This document shows positions 44,515-53,499 of a DNA stretch of 64,000 nucleotides, piece by piece (within the stretch, counting starts at the first letter, position 1; each line of letters starts with the position of its first letter). Where the stretch lies: contig CANRHV010000008.1 of the NCBI GenBank assembly GCA_947630505.1, forward strand, positions 1-64,000. The letters run 5' to 3'. The notes beneath the pieces are model-generated. The model was not told the DNA's origin, searched no databases, and was given only the letters and a program-made list of their open reading frames with translations. This stretch comes from an uncultured Monoglobus sp. Its GTDB lineage: Bacteria; Bacillota; Clostridia; Monoglobales; Monoglobaceae. The position numbers were made by a program, and so were the translations under genes.

Positions 44515-46885
44515 GTATATAAAAAACAAAAGATTGATTTTTGACGGCGCGATGGGCACCATGCTTCAGCGCACGGGTCTTGAGGCCGGCGGACTTCCCG
44601 AGGTCTATAACATCGAGCATCCCGATACGGTACTCTCGATACATAAGCAATACGTTGACGCGGGCGCCGACGTAATAACTTCGAATACTTTTCAGGCAAA
44701 CGCGTTTAAGATTAAGGGCTCGGGGTACTCTGTTCAGGAAATAATCAAATCGGGCGTTGCGCTTGCGAAAAAAAGTGGCGCAAAATACACAGCTTTGGAT
44801 ATCGGTCCTTTGGGGCAGCTGTTGGAGCCGATGGGAACGCTGAAATTTGAAGAGGCGTATGAGCTGTTTAAAGAGCAGCTTATAGCCGGCGAAAAAGCGG
44901 GTGCCGATCTTGTGCTTTTTGAGACCATGTCAGACCTGCTTGAGGTGAAAGCCGCGGTGCTTGCGGCAAGAGAAAACACAAGCCTTCCGGTTTTTGCGAC
45001 CATGACGTTTCAGGAAGACGGACGCACCTTTGTCGGCTGTGACCCGATTTCGGCGGCTGTCACTCTGTCCGGGCTGCGCGTTGACGCTTTGGGCGTCAAC
45101 TGCTCATTGGGCCCGGGTCAGCTTATGCCGGTTATTGATGAGCTTATAGCTCATTCGCGCGTTCCGGTTATGGTTCAGCCCAATGCGGGGCTTCCGTCCA
45201 TCAGGAACGGTGAGACCGCGTATGATATAACCTCGGATGAGTTTTCGGGATATATGAAAACAATCGCGGAAAAAGGCGCCGCGATCTTAGGGGGATGCTG
45301 CGGAACAACGCCCGAATATATAAGCAAGACAAAGTCCGTTATTTCCGATGTGCCCTATATTAAGCCCGAATCGCCGCGCGAGACAGCGGTCTGCTCGGGC
45401 ACAAAGACCGTGATATTTGACGGCGGCGTCACTTTGATTGGAGAGAGGATCAACCCCACCGGAAAGAAAAAGCTGAAAGAAAAACTGAGAGCGCAGGATT
45501 TCGGATATCTGGTAGGCGAGGCGATAAGCCAGAAAGACGCCGGAGCGGATGTTCTGGATGTGAACTGTGGTCTGCCAGAGATCGACGAGGCGGCGACTTT
45601 AACGCGCGCCGCTCGCGAGATCCAGGCGGCTGTGAATCTGCCGCTCCAGCTTGACAGCAGCGACGCGGCCGCCATAGAAAAAGCGATAAGAGCATACAAC
45701 GGCAAGCCCATAATCAATTCGGTAAACGGCAAGGCCGAGAGTTTGGACGCGATACTTCCGATCGCCGCCAAATACGGCGCGGTCGTTGTGGGATTGTGCC
45801 TCGATGAGAACGGTATTCCGGAGACTGCCGAGGGCAGACTGCGCATTGCCGAGAAAATAATAGCCGCGGCCGCAACCTTCGGGATCCCGAAAGAAGATAT
45901 AATAATAGACTGTCTGGTTCTGACCGCCTCGGCTCAGCAGAGCCTTGTTATCGAGACGATCAAGGCGATACGCTTGGTTAAACAGCTTGGCGCCAAGACG
46001 GTTCTTGGCGTCAGCAACGTGTCGTTCGGGCTTCCTGCCAGACCTATATTAAACAGCGTTTTTCTCGCCGCGGGATTCGGAGCGGGGCTCGACTCCGCCA
46101 TAGTTAACCCCATGAGCGCCGAGATCATGAAAGCTTTCCGCGCCTATAAGGTGCTTAATAATCAGGATAAGGACGCGGTCGATTATATCAATAATTACGC
46201 GGATTATAAAGCGGATGCCGCCCTTTCGGTCGGCTCCGCCACCAAATCCGATGTAAGCGTTTCGGACGGCGATCTTAAATCGGCTATAATCGACGGCAGG
46301 CGCGAGCTTGCCCATGATTTGACCGTAGAGCTTCTTAAAACCCATGACCCGATAAGCATTATTAATGAATACTTTATACCCGCCCTTGATGTGGTGGGCG
46401 ACAGATACGAAAACGGGACGGTTTTCCTGCCGCAGCTTATCCAGTCGGCCGAGGCGGTAAAGAGCGGCTTTGGCGTGCTGAAAGAAAATTCGGCCTCCGA
46501 GGGAGGAGGCAGAGGAAAAATTATTCTTGCCACGGTTCGCGGCGATATTCATGATATCGGAAAAAACATAGTAAAGATGCTGCTTGAAAATTACGGCTAT
46601 GATGTGCTTGATTTGGGAAAAGACGTTCCGGAAGAGGAGGTCGTTAAAGCGGCGCTTGATAATGACATAAAGCTTGTGGGGCTCAGCGCGCTTATGACGA
46701 CCACCGTCAAGAGCATGAAAGACACTGTCGCAGCGCTCAAAAAGGCCGGCAGCAAAGCGAAGATCGTTGTCGGAGGCGCGGTTCTGAACGAGGAATATGT
46801 TGAGTTTGTCGGCGCCGATTACTACGGCAAAGACGCGGGCATGACCGTTAAGATCGCCAACGAGGTTTTCGGTCACAACAATTAA
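44501..46885 (+). CDS. metH: Cobalamin-dependent methionine synthase lacking the activation domain
   Basis: This 794-aa enzyme transfers the methyl group of methyl-THF to homocysteine through cobalamin. The domains are a homocysteine-binding barrel (about 1-285; GAMGTML, zinc ligands Cys201, Cys266 and Cys267), a pterin-binding barrel (about 300-560; ERINPTGKKKLKE, DVNCGLPEID), and a cobalamin-binding cap and Rossmann domain (about 580-794). The Rossmann domain has the cobalt-ligand His684 in DIHDIG. It ends after the B12 domain, about 400 residues shorter than E. coli MetH; the reactivation domain is the separate preceding protein. It starts at GTG 44501, overlapping the upstream gene. Confidence 0.95.
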   Translation: MDVIEYIKNKRLIFDGAMGTMLQRTGLEAGGLPEVYNIEHPDTVLSIHKQYVDAGADVITSNTFQANAFKIKGSGYSVQEIIKSGVALAKKSGAKYTALDIGPLGQLLEPMGTLKFEEAYELFKEQLIAGEKAGADLVLFETMSDLLEVKAAVLAARENTSLPVFATMTFQEDGRTFVGCDPISAAVTLSGLRVDALGVNCSLGPGQLMPVIDELIAHSRVPVMVQPNAGLPSIRNGETAYDITSDEFSGYMKTIAEKGAAILGGCCGTTPEYISKTKSVISDVPYIKPESPRETAVCSGTKTVIFDGGVTLIGERINPTGKKKLKEKLRAQDFGYLVGEAISQKDAGADVLDVNCGLPEIDEAATLTRAAREIQAAVNLPLQLDSSDAAAIEKAIRAYNGKPIINSVNGKAESLDAILPIAAKYGAVVVGLCLDENGIPETAEGRLRIAEKIIAAAATFGIPKEDIIIDCLVLTASAQQSLVIETIKAIRLVKQLGAKTVLGVSNVSFGLPARPILNSVFLAAGFGAGLDSAIVNPMSAEIMKAFRAYKVLNNQDKDAVDYINNYADYKADAALSVGSATKSDVSVSDGDLKSAIIDGRRELAHDLTVELLKTHDPISIINEYFIPALDVVGDRYENGTVFLPQLIQSAEAVKSGFGVLKENSASEGGGRGKIILATVRGDIHDIGKNIVKMLLENYGYDVLDLGKDVPEEEVVKAALDNDIKLVGLSALMTTTVKSMKDTVAALKKAGSKAKIVVGGAVLNEEYVEFVGADYYGKDAGMTVKIANEVFGHNN

Positions 46886-46914
46886 ATTTATATGAAGATA
46901 TTGGAGGAATTAAA

Positions 46915-47724
46915 ATGATTATAGATTTTCACACTCATGTTTTTCCTGATAAAATTTCGGAAAGAGCAATGGCAAATCTTGAGCAAAATATTGTCGACAT
47001 TCAGGGCAAAAGCTATCCGCCGGACGGAGACGGCACGCTGCGCAGTCTTAAAGAGCATATGAGCCGAGACGGTGTGGATATTTCGGTAGTTATGCCTATC
47101 GCGACCACGGTTACTCAGTCCACGTCTATAAACAGATTTGCCCGGGAAATAAACGGCAAAGACGGCATTTTTTCTTTCGGAAGTCTGCATCCGCTGCAAG
47201 ATGACTGGGAGAGCGTGCTTGAGGAAATAAAAGAGTCGGGCCTAAAAGGAATCAAACTTCACCCCGAATATCAAAGGGTTTACGTTTCGGCGCCCGAAAC
47301 GATCAGGATACTCAAAAAAGCGGAGGAACTCGAACTTTACACTCTTTTTCACGCAGGACGTGACATAGGTATGCCCGAGCCTGTCCACTGTCTGCCGGAA
47401 TGTTTAAGAGGCGTTCTCGATCATGTCAGCGGCGAGTACATAATAGCGGCGCATATGGGCGGATGGAGGCTTTGGGACGATGTTGAAAAATATCTTGTCG
47501 GCACGCCGATCAAGTTTGACGTTTCATATGTCAAAGAATTTATTGATTCCGAACAGTTTAAAAGAATAATAAAAAATCACGGAAGTGAAAAAATTCTTTT
47601 CGGCACCGATATGCCTTGGCAGTCGGCGAGCGTGTCGATGGGATTTCTTGAAAGCGCTGATCTGTCGGAGGACGAGCTTCAAAACATTTATTATAAAAAC
47701 GCCGCGAAAATTTTGGGTTTATAA
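46915..47724 (+). CDS. Amidohydrolase-family metal-dependent hydrolase
   Basis: This 269-aa TIM-barrel hydrolase of the amidohydrolase 2 group has the metal-binding HxH at His6/His8 (DFHTHVFPD), GIKLHPEYQ (about 109-117), AHMGG (about 180-184) and the Asp of FGTDMPW (about 223-229). Relatives are decarboxylases or hydrolases of small carboxylated compounds; the substrate here cannot be told. The start has TTGGAGGAA upstream, 29 bp after metH with no terminator, so it is probably in the methionine operon. Whether this reflects a metabolic link is open. Confidence 0.82.
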   Translation: MIIDFHTHVFPDKISERAMANLEQNIVDIQGKSYPPDGDGTLRSLKEHMSRDGVDISVVMPIATTVTQSTSINRFAREINGKDGIFSFGSLHPLQDDWESVLEEIKESGLKGIKLHPEYQRVYVSAPETIRILKKAEELELYTLFHAGRDIGMPEPVHCLPECLRGVLDHVSGEYIIAAHMGGWRLWDDVEKYLVGTPIKFDVSYVKEFIDSEQFKRIIKNHGSEKILFGTDMPWQSASVSMGFLESADLSEDELQNIYYKNAAKILGL

Positions 47725-47761
47725 TAAGATGTTGCAGCAAGATTAAAATATTGTTACAAAC

Positions 47762-47790
47762 TTGAAGTTGGTCGAATTTTTTGGTATAAT
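47762..47790 (+). promoter_or_regulatory. Promoter of the sialate O-acetylesterase gene
   Basis: TTGAAG, a 17-nt spacer, TATAAT. The promoter covers the upstream in-frame TTG codon, which therefore is not the translation start. Confidence 0.65.
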
Positions 47791-47827
47791 TGATTACGGA
47801 TTATTTGTGAAAGATTCGGAGATAGAC

Positions 47828-50239
47828 ATGAGAGACAAAAATATTCCCGAAAAGAAAGATTCAAACAAAAACAAAAAAAGAGGAATCATCGCGGCCTTCT
47901 GCGTTGTCATTGTTATCGCGGCTGCGGTTCTGTCGGGATATTACTTTTTTCCCTATAAAATCGGGGGCATTGTTAAATCGGCTTTATCCGTTGTCTTTGA
48001 TGGCGGCGCGGATCAAACCGACGAGATCGCTGTGGCCGTGCCGTCTCTGAAGCTTTATTCGCCTCAATCTCCAGCTGTTAAGCCCGAGGCGATTACTCCC
48101 GCTAATTTAAAATCTTCCGACGGAAGCTATAATACACCGGGAGGGGCGGGTATGATATATGACGGCGATCCGTCAACCTGCACCTCAAACGCCGCAGACT
48201 GGGCGACGCTTGACGCGGGCTCGTTAAAGGCGCTTTCTTATATCAGATATATTCCCGACGCGTCGTCTCAGGAATCGGCGGATTCATGCGTCGGCACAAA
48301 ATTTTTGGCTTCAAAAGATAATAAATTTTTTGTTGAGCTGGGAACGATAAATCCCGACGCCAACGGAAATTTAACCCCCGATTGGCACACTGTTTTGTTC
48401 AGCGGTTACGGAATGTTCAGATATTTTAAGGTTGAATTTTCACCTGACGCGCATCTCGGCGAGGTTGAGTGGATCTGTGATGACGGGGTCGTTAATACCG
48501 ACACCGCAAGCCGCGAGACTATAAATGACACAAGTCTGAGGCTTACGGCATTTGACGCCGTTTCCGAATTTGACGGACGAGTTACTATGGCGATTTATAA
48601 TCGAGCGAACGTGATAAAAAGCTTTGATACGCGCGACTGCCATTTTGTGCCCGGAGAATACTATGATGTCGGTTTCGAAAAACTCAACGTGGAACTTGGC
48701 GATAAAATTATGATAACGGCATATGACACCGCCACAATGGAAAGCGTTCTGACATCGCCGCTCACTTATAAATACACCGAGGCGTCATCGCCTTTGTCGA
48801 TGGCGAACATATACAGCGATAATATGATGTTTCAGGCGGACACCGACCTTATAATATCAGGAAAAGCGCCCTGCGGCTCGGTGGTTGAGGCTGAGATCGA
48901 AAATATTGACACCGGAGAGCTTTATGCAGCGTCGGGTATTGCCCGGGACATATCGGATTGGGAGATAAATTTCGGCGCGTTTCCGAACGGCGGAAATTAC
49001 ACCATGAGGGTTTACTGCGGCGATGAAGAACTGGAATTTGAAAATATAACATTCGGCGACATATGGGTGTTTGCGGGACAGTCGAACATGGAGTTTTATC
49101 TTTGCGGCGAGAAAGAGGCTGATGAATATCTCAAAACCGCTCAGGGTAAAAATGAATCCACAAGCCGAGATATACGCATGGTCAATCTGTATAATATCGG
49201 TCTTATGGGCGCCCGCGCGGAGATCGACAATGTTCCGCTCAATGATTGGAACGATTACTGGTCCGAACTTACCACCGACAGGGCGGCGTATCTCTCGGCT
49301 ATCGCCTATTATTTCGCGCAGGGCATCCATGAGCGTTACGGCAGGAATGTCGGAATAATAAGCGTCGCTGTCGGCGATACGGAAATAAACAAGTGGTTCC
49401 CGCGCGGAGAGAGCCGAGGCTCGTTTGTCGGCACTGACGGTTGTCTTTACAACAACAGAATCTATCCCTTTACCAAGCAGAAAATCAAGGGAATTTTGTG
49501 GTACCAGGGCGAGGCGGATCAGTACCGCACAAACATGAACGCGGGTCAATACGCCGACGCTATGGCGGGACTTATAGACAGTTACCGAGATAAATGGTCC
49601 GATCCCGAGCTGCCCTTCTATTATGTGCAGCTTGCCAGATACGGCGTAAAAGACGAAAGCGAGATAAGAGAGGGTCAGCGCATAGCGCTTCAAAGAACTG
49701 CCAACCGTAATAATCTGGGAATGTTCAGCCTGCTTGACATAATCGGCAGATACGACCAAGATATCGGCTGCGCGAGAACCGATATACACCCGTGGCAGAA
49801 AAAGATTGTCGCCGACAGATTCCTTGACTGCGTGGGTCACGATATATACGGAGACGAAGATCGTATTGTTTCGGGTCCCGTTTATAAGAGCATGCGGGTT
49901 TTCGATGATTATATCGAACTCACGTTTGAGCATACCGGCTCGCTCAGAGTGATGAATAAGTCGGTGTATGCCGACTCGGTATGCGATGAAAAAATTTCGG
50001 ATTCGATGACCGACACAAGTGAGCTGCACGAGTTCTATATATCGGACAGCGCGGGTAAGTTCTATCCGGCGACGGCCGAAATTGAGGACGACAAGGTTAT
50101 AGTTTACAGTGATGATGTTGTGAACCCGACGAATGTCATGTACGCCTGGGGAGCGTATCCGGAGATGCCGAACCTGACCGACGACAGCGGTTTGCCGGCA
50201 TTCACGTTCAATACGATGAACGGCGGCGAGATCGAATAA
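47828..50239 (+). CDS. Membrane-anchored sialate O-acetylesterase (SGNH hydrolase)
   Basis: This 803-aa protein has a short Lys-rich cytoplasmic N-terminus and one transmembrane segment (about 19-41). An all-beta region (about 75-330) includes a discoidin-like part (YDGDPSTCTSNAADWATLDAG). The SGNH-type esterase domain runs from about 405 to 665. The nucleophile is Ser419 in FAGQSNM, with the GILWYQGEAD block (555-564) and His654 in TDIHPW. It should remove O-acetyl groups from sialic acids or other acetylated glycans at the outer surface. The ATG at 47828 was chosen because it follows the promoter and GGAGA and gives a compact anchor. It stands alone, with no sialidase or sialic-acid catabolism genes near. 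Confidence 0.87.
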   Translation: MRDKNIPEKKDSNKNKKRGIIAAFCVVIVIAAAVLSGYYFFPYKIGGIVKSALSVVFDGGADQTDEIAVAVPSLKLYSPQSPAVKPEAITPANLKSSDGSYNTPGGAGMIYDGDPSTCTSNAADWATLDAGSLKALSYIRYIPDASSQESADSCVGTKFLASKDNKFFVELGTINPDANGNLTPDWHTVLFSGYGMFRYFKVEFSPDAHLGEVEWICDDGVVNTDTASRETINDTSLRLTAFDAVSEFDGRVTMAIYNRANVIKSFDTRDCHFVPGEYYDVGFEKLNVELGDKIMITAYDTATMESVLTSPLTYKYTEASSPLSMANIYSDNMMFQADTDLIISGKAPCGSVVEAEIENIDTGELYAASGIARDISDWEINFGAFPNGGNYTMRVYCGDEELEFENITFGDIWVFAGQSNMEFYLCGEKEADEYLKTAQGKNESTSRDIRMVNLYNIGLMGARAEIDNVPLNDWNDYWSELTTDRAAYLSAIAYYFAQGIHERYGRNVGIISVAVGDTEINKWFPRGESRGSFVGTDGCLYNNRIYPFTKQKIKGILWYQGEADQYRTNMNAGQYADAMAGLIDSYRDKWSDPELPFYYVQLARYGVKDESEIREGQRIALQRTANRNNLGMFSLLDIIGRYDQDIGCARTDIHPWQKKIVADRFLDCVGHDIYGDEDRIVSGPVYKSMRVFDDYIELTFEHTGSLRVMNKSVYADSVCDEKISDSMTDTSELHEFYISDSAGKFYPATAEIEDDKVIVYSDDVVNPTNVMYAWGAYPEMPNLTDDSGLPAFTFNTMNGGEIE

Positions 50240-50273
50240 TTTAAAAATTTGCAATAAAATAATTTTATTTATA

Positions 50274-50302
50274 TTGACATACAATTTAAATAAAGTTATA
50301 AT
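50274..50302 (+). promoter_or_regulatory. Promoter of the rnf operon
   Basis: Perfect consensus: TTGACA, a 17-nt spacer, TATAAT. A 108-nt leader follows. Confidence 0.85.
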
Positions 50303-50305
50303 AGT

Positions 50306-50322
50306 TATTGTGCAGTATTGTG
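50306..50322 (+). promoter_or_regulatory. Direct repeat at the rnf transcription start (candidate operator)
   Basis: TATTGTG occurs at 50306-50312 and again at 50316-50322, ten bases apart (one helical turn), covering the expected +1. It is not the inverted TTGTTAA/TTAACAA form of a Rex site. Confidence 0.35.
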
Positions 50323-50331
50323 TAAAAAAAC

Positions 50332-50355
50332 GGAATATGTTGTGGTTTATATTCC
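50332..50355 (+). other. Stem-loop in the rnf leader
   Basis: The 7-bp stem GGAATAT / ATATTCC has a 10-nt loop and lies between the promoter and the AGGAGG ribosome-binding site. No T-run follows. Confidence 0.4.
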
Positions 50356-50409
50356 ATTCATCTAACATAAGCGATAAATAATTAATAATAAATACAGGAG
50401 GTAGTTATA

Positions 50410-51744
50410 ATGTTGAAAACATTCCATGGCGGCGTTCATCCCAACGACATGAAGGCACCTACTGCCGACAAGCCGATTGTTGAGCTTTACCCTTCCAAGG
50501 AAATGGTCTACCCCATGACCCAGCATATCGGCGCACCCGCTAAGCCGATCGTCAACGTTGGAGACTACGTGTATGCCTGCCAGAAGATCGCCGAAGCAGG
50601 CGGATTTGTGTCCGCTTGTATTCACTCGTCCGTGTCCGGACGCGTCAAGGCGATCGAAAAGCGCATGCACCCCAACGGACTCATGGTTCAGTCCATTGTC
50701 ATTGAGGATGACGAGCAGGATAAGGTCTGTCCCGATTTAAAGGGCTGCAGCGACTATACCAAGCTCTCGCCCAAAGAGATTATCGAGATCATCAAAGAGG
50801 CGGGAATAGTTGGTCTGGGAGGCGCGACATTCCCAACGCACGTAAAGCTTTCGCCGCCGCCCGAGGCAAACATTGATTATGTCATTGTCAACGCGGCCGA
50901 GTGCGAGCCTTATCTCACATCCGATTACCGCACGATGCTAGAGATTCCCGAGCAGGTTATCGGAGGGCTCAAGATCGTTATGCACATATTCGGACTCAAA
51001 GACGGACATGTCGGCATCGAGAACAACAAGGAGCTGGCGATCGAGACCATGACGGCTATGGCGGCCAAAAACAAAGATGTGAATATTCACGTACATACTC
51101 TAAAAACCAAATACCCCCAGGGCGGTGAGAAGCAGCTTATCAACGCCATCACGGGTCGCAAGGTCGGCCCGGGTCAGCTTCCCTGGCAGGTAGGCGCGAT
51201 AGTGTGCAACGTTGACACCTGCCGCGCGATATATCAAGCGGTAACGCGCGGAATTCCGGTTACATCAAGAATTGTCACAACCGGAGGAAAGTGCGCCAAA
51301 AATCCCGGCAACTTCAAGGTCCTTATCGGCACTTCGCTTAAGTCTGTTTACGAGCAGACCGGCGGATTCACCGAGGATCCCGCGAAGGTTATCATGGGAG
51401 GTCCCATGATGGGCATGGCGCTTCCGAATCTGGATGTTCCCGCTATCAAGGGAACTTCAGGCCTTTTGGCGTTCAGCGAGGATGAGGCTTATGGATATGA
51501 GGAAACCGCTTGTCTGAGATGCGGCAAGTGTGTTTTCGCGTGTCCGATGAGACTTCTGCCGAACAAGCTTGACGCGGCCGCGAGAATTGATGATTTCAAG
51601 ACGCTTGAGAAACTTAACATTGTTGACTGCATCGAATGCGGAAGCTGCGCCTTCAGCTGTCCTTCCAGAAGACGACAGGTACAGCAGATAAAGGTTGCAA
51701 AAGATAAGCTCCGCGCGGCGCAGCAGCGCAGCAAGAATAACTAA
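50410..51744 (+). CDS. rnfC: Rnf complex subunit C
   Basis: This 444-aa peripheral NADH/flavin-binding subunit of the ferredoxin:NAD+ oxidoreductase has the N-terminal FHGGVHPND start and a Gly-rich nucleotide site (GLGGATFPTHVKL near 137). It also has the GGEKQLINAITGR region and two 4Fe-4S motifs, CLRCGKCVFACP and CIECGSCAFSCP, near the C-terminus. It works on the cytoplasmic face, linking NAD(H) to the membrane part. It is first in the rnfCDGEAB order known from Clostridium, which couples ferredoxin oxidation to ion pumping. Confidence 0.97.
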   Translation: MLKTFHGGVHPNDMKAPTADKPIVELYPSKEMVYPMTQHIGAPAKPIVNVGDYVYACQKIAEAGGFVSACIHSSVSGRVKAIEKRMHPNGLMVQSIVIEDDEQDKVCPDLKGCSDYTKLSPKEIIEIIKEAGIVGLGGATFPTHVKLSPPPEANIDYVIVNAAECEPYLTSDYRTMLEIPEQVIGGLKIVMHIFGLKDGHVGIENNKELAIETMTAMAAKNKDVNIHVHTLKTKYPQGGEKQLINAITGRKVGPGQLPWQVGAIVCNVDTCRAIYQAVTRGIPVTSRIVTTGGKCAKNPGNFKVLIGTSLKSVYEQTGGFTEDPAKVIMGGPMMGMALPNLDVPAIKGTSGLLAFSEDEAYGYEETACLRCGKCVFACPMRLLPNKLDAAARIDDFKTLEKLNIVDCIECGSCAFSCPSRRRQVQQIKVAKDKLRAAQQRSKNN

Positions 51745-51757
51745 GGGAGGGATAATA

Positions 51758-52753
51758 GTGGATAATTTATTGGTTGTTTCGCACTCCCCGCACGTATTGG
51801 GGAACAGTTCGGTAAGACGCACCATGCTTGATGTTATTATCGCCCTGATTCCCGCGTTTGTCGCCGGAATTCTCGTTTTCGGATACAGAGCCGCGGTTAT
51901 CACGGTTATCAGTGTGTTGAGCTGTGTGCTGTTTGAATGGTTATGGAATAAAATTTTGAAAAAACCGACAACTGTCGGCGACTTGAGCGCTATCGTCACC
52001 GGAATGCTTTTGGCGTTCAATGTTCCGGTAACGCTGCCGCTCTGGATGGTTGTCATAGGCGCGTTCTTCGCTATCGTTATCGTGAAGCAGTTCTTTGGCG
52101 GTATCGGCCACAACTTCATGAACCCCGCTTTGGCGGCCAGAGCTTTTCTGCTTGCCTCGTGGGCGCTCGCTATGACAACATGGGTTGCGCCTCACACCGC
52201 GGTTCCGCTTTGGAACACTGCCGACGTTGTGACCTCGGCGACGCCTCTCGCGGCGTACGCGGGCAACGAAGGCACGGTTACTGAACTTCCGTCGTATCTG
52301 AATCTTTTTATCGGAAATGTCGGCGGCTGCATAGGTGAGACTTCGGCTTTGGCGATACTCATCGGCGGAATCTATCTGCTGGCGAGAAAGGTCATCAGAC
52401 TGAGAATACCTCTCGCGTATCTTGCCACCGTTGCTCTGGGAACATGGATGTTCGCCGGACACGACGGATTGTTCACGGGCGACGCGCTCTATCAGATACT
52501 GGCGGGAGGCGTTATGCTCGGCGCGTTCTTTATGGCGACCGACTACACCACATCGCCGTACACGCCGGTCGGACAGATCATATTCGGTATCGGCTGCGGC
52601 GTTATAACAGTGCTTATCAGAGTTTGGGGCGGTTATCCCGAGGGATGCTCGTACTCGATCCTGCTCATGAACATAGTAACTCCGCTTATTGACAGAGTTA
52701 CCGCTCCGAAGCGCTACGGCGCCTCTAAAAAGAGAAAGGAGGCAAAAGCGTAA
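51758..52753 (+). CDS. rnfD: Rnf complex subunit D
   Basis: This 331-aa integral membrane protein has about eight to ten hydrophobic segments. The TSATP sequence near residue 165 matches the threonine that carries covalent FMN in RnfD/NqrB. I chose the GTG at 51758, preceded by AAGGGAGGG, giving MDNLLVVSHSPHV. A longer in-frame ATG start would lie inside rnfC. It ends with its stop codon overlapping the rnfG start by one base. It forms part of the ion-translocating core. Confidence 0.95.
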   Translation: MDNLLVVSHSPHVLGNSSVRRTMLDVIIALIPAFVAGILVFGYRAAVITVISVLSCVLFEWLWNKILKKPTTVGDLSAIVTGMLLAFNVPVTLPLWMVVIGAFFAIVIVKQFFGGIGHNFMNPALAARAFLLASWALAMTTWVAPHTAVPLWNTADVVTSATPLAAYAGNEGTVTELPSYLNLFIGNVGGCIGETSALAILIGGIYLLARKVIRLRIPLAYLATVALGTWMFAGHDGLFTGDALYQILAGGVMLGAFFMATDYTTSPYTPVGQIIFGIGCGVITVLIRVWGGYPEGCSYSILLMNIVTPLIDRVTAPKRYGASKKRKEAKA

Positions 52754-53499
52754 TGAAAGAGATACTTACACTTACGATTAAATTATTGCTTATCACAGCG
52801 ATCGTTGCGGCTTTGCTCGGCGGTATCAACATGGTTACCGAGCCGATCATAGCCAAAAACAACGAGGCTACGTTCCAGGCAAATCTGAAGGAAATGCTTC
52901 CGGGAGCCGACAAATTCGAGCTTGATGGAACAAAGCTTCCCGAGCCGGAGACGGGCGTTACGGTAAACGGCGTGTACTGCGGCATGGACAGCGCGGGCTC
53001 ACCCGTCGGATATGTTGCCGAGGCTGTTTGCTCGGAGGGTTACGGCGGCGACGTTGTTGTTATGACCGGCGTTGACCTTGAGGGAAAAATCACTAAAGTT
53101 AAGGTAACAGAAATGGGAGAGACCCCCGGCCTCGGCGCGAAGTGCCAGACCGATTGGATCGACCAGTATGCGGGTCTTACCGAAAATATTGTAGTAAGCA
53201 AAAACGGAAGCGCGGGAAGCAATACTAATAAGATCGACGCAATATCCGGCGCTACCATAACTTCAAAGGCTGTCACAAAGGCTGTTAACAATTCTGTCTC
53301 AGCGGCGATGGTTGTTATCTCGGATAACGCGGGCGGCGCTCCCGCGGCGAAAGATCAGATTCAAGCGAGCGCGGAGCCCGATGCCGAAGCTGCGGCTGAC
53401 GGCGAAGCGGTTGTTGACGAAGCCGCGGAGGCCGAGATCCCCGCGGAAGAGGCAGAAGCAGTAGAAGCCGAAGCAATTGACGAAGGAGGTGCCGAGTAA
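52753..53499 (+). CDS. rnfG: Rnf complex subunit G with acidic C-terminal tail
   Basis: This 248-aa protein has one N-terminal transmembrane segment (about 7-28) and an exported FMN domain. Thr168 in SGAT (165-168) is the expected covalent FMN site, and GETPGLGAK (122-130) is conserved. After about residue 191 comes a 58-residue Ala/Glu-rich acidic tail (EAEIPAEEAEAVEAEAIDEG) not needed by the family. The genes on both sides overlap it by one base. It passes electrons across the outer face of the complex. Confidence 0.95.
   Translation: MKEILTLTIKLLLITAIVAALLGGINMVTEPIIAKNNEATFQANLKEMLPGADKFELDGTKLPEPETGVTVNGVYCGMDSAGSPVGYVAEAVCSEGYGGDVVVMTGVDLEGKITKVKVTEMGETPGLGAKCQTDWIDQYAGLTENIVVSKNGSAGSNTNKIDAISGATITSKAVTKAVNNSVSAAMVVISDNAGGAPAAKDQIQASAEPDAEAAADGEAVVDEAAEAEIPAEEAEAVEAEAIDEGGAE

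Noticed and set aside
47762-47827. Upstream TTG start for the sialate O-acetylesterase
   Set aside because: The codon coincides with the -35 box of a good promoter, so it is probably not in the mRNA.
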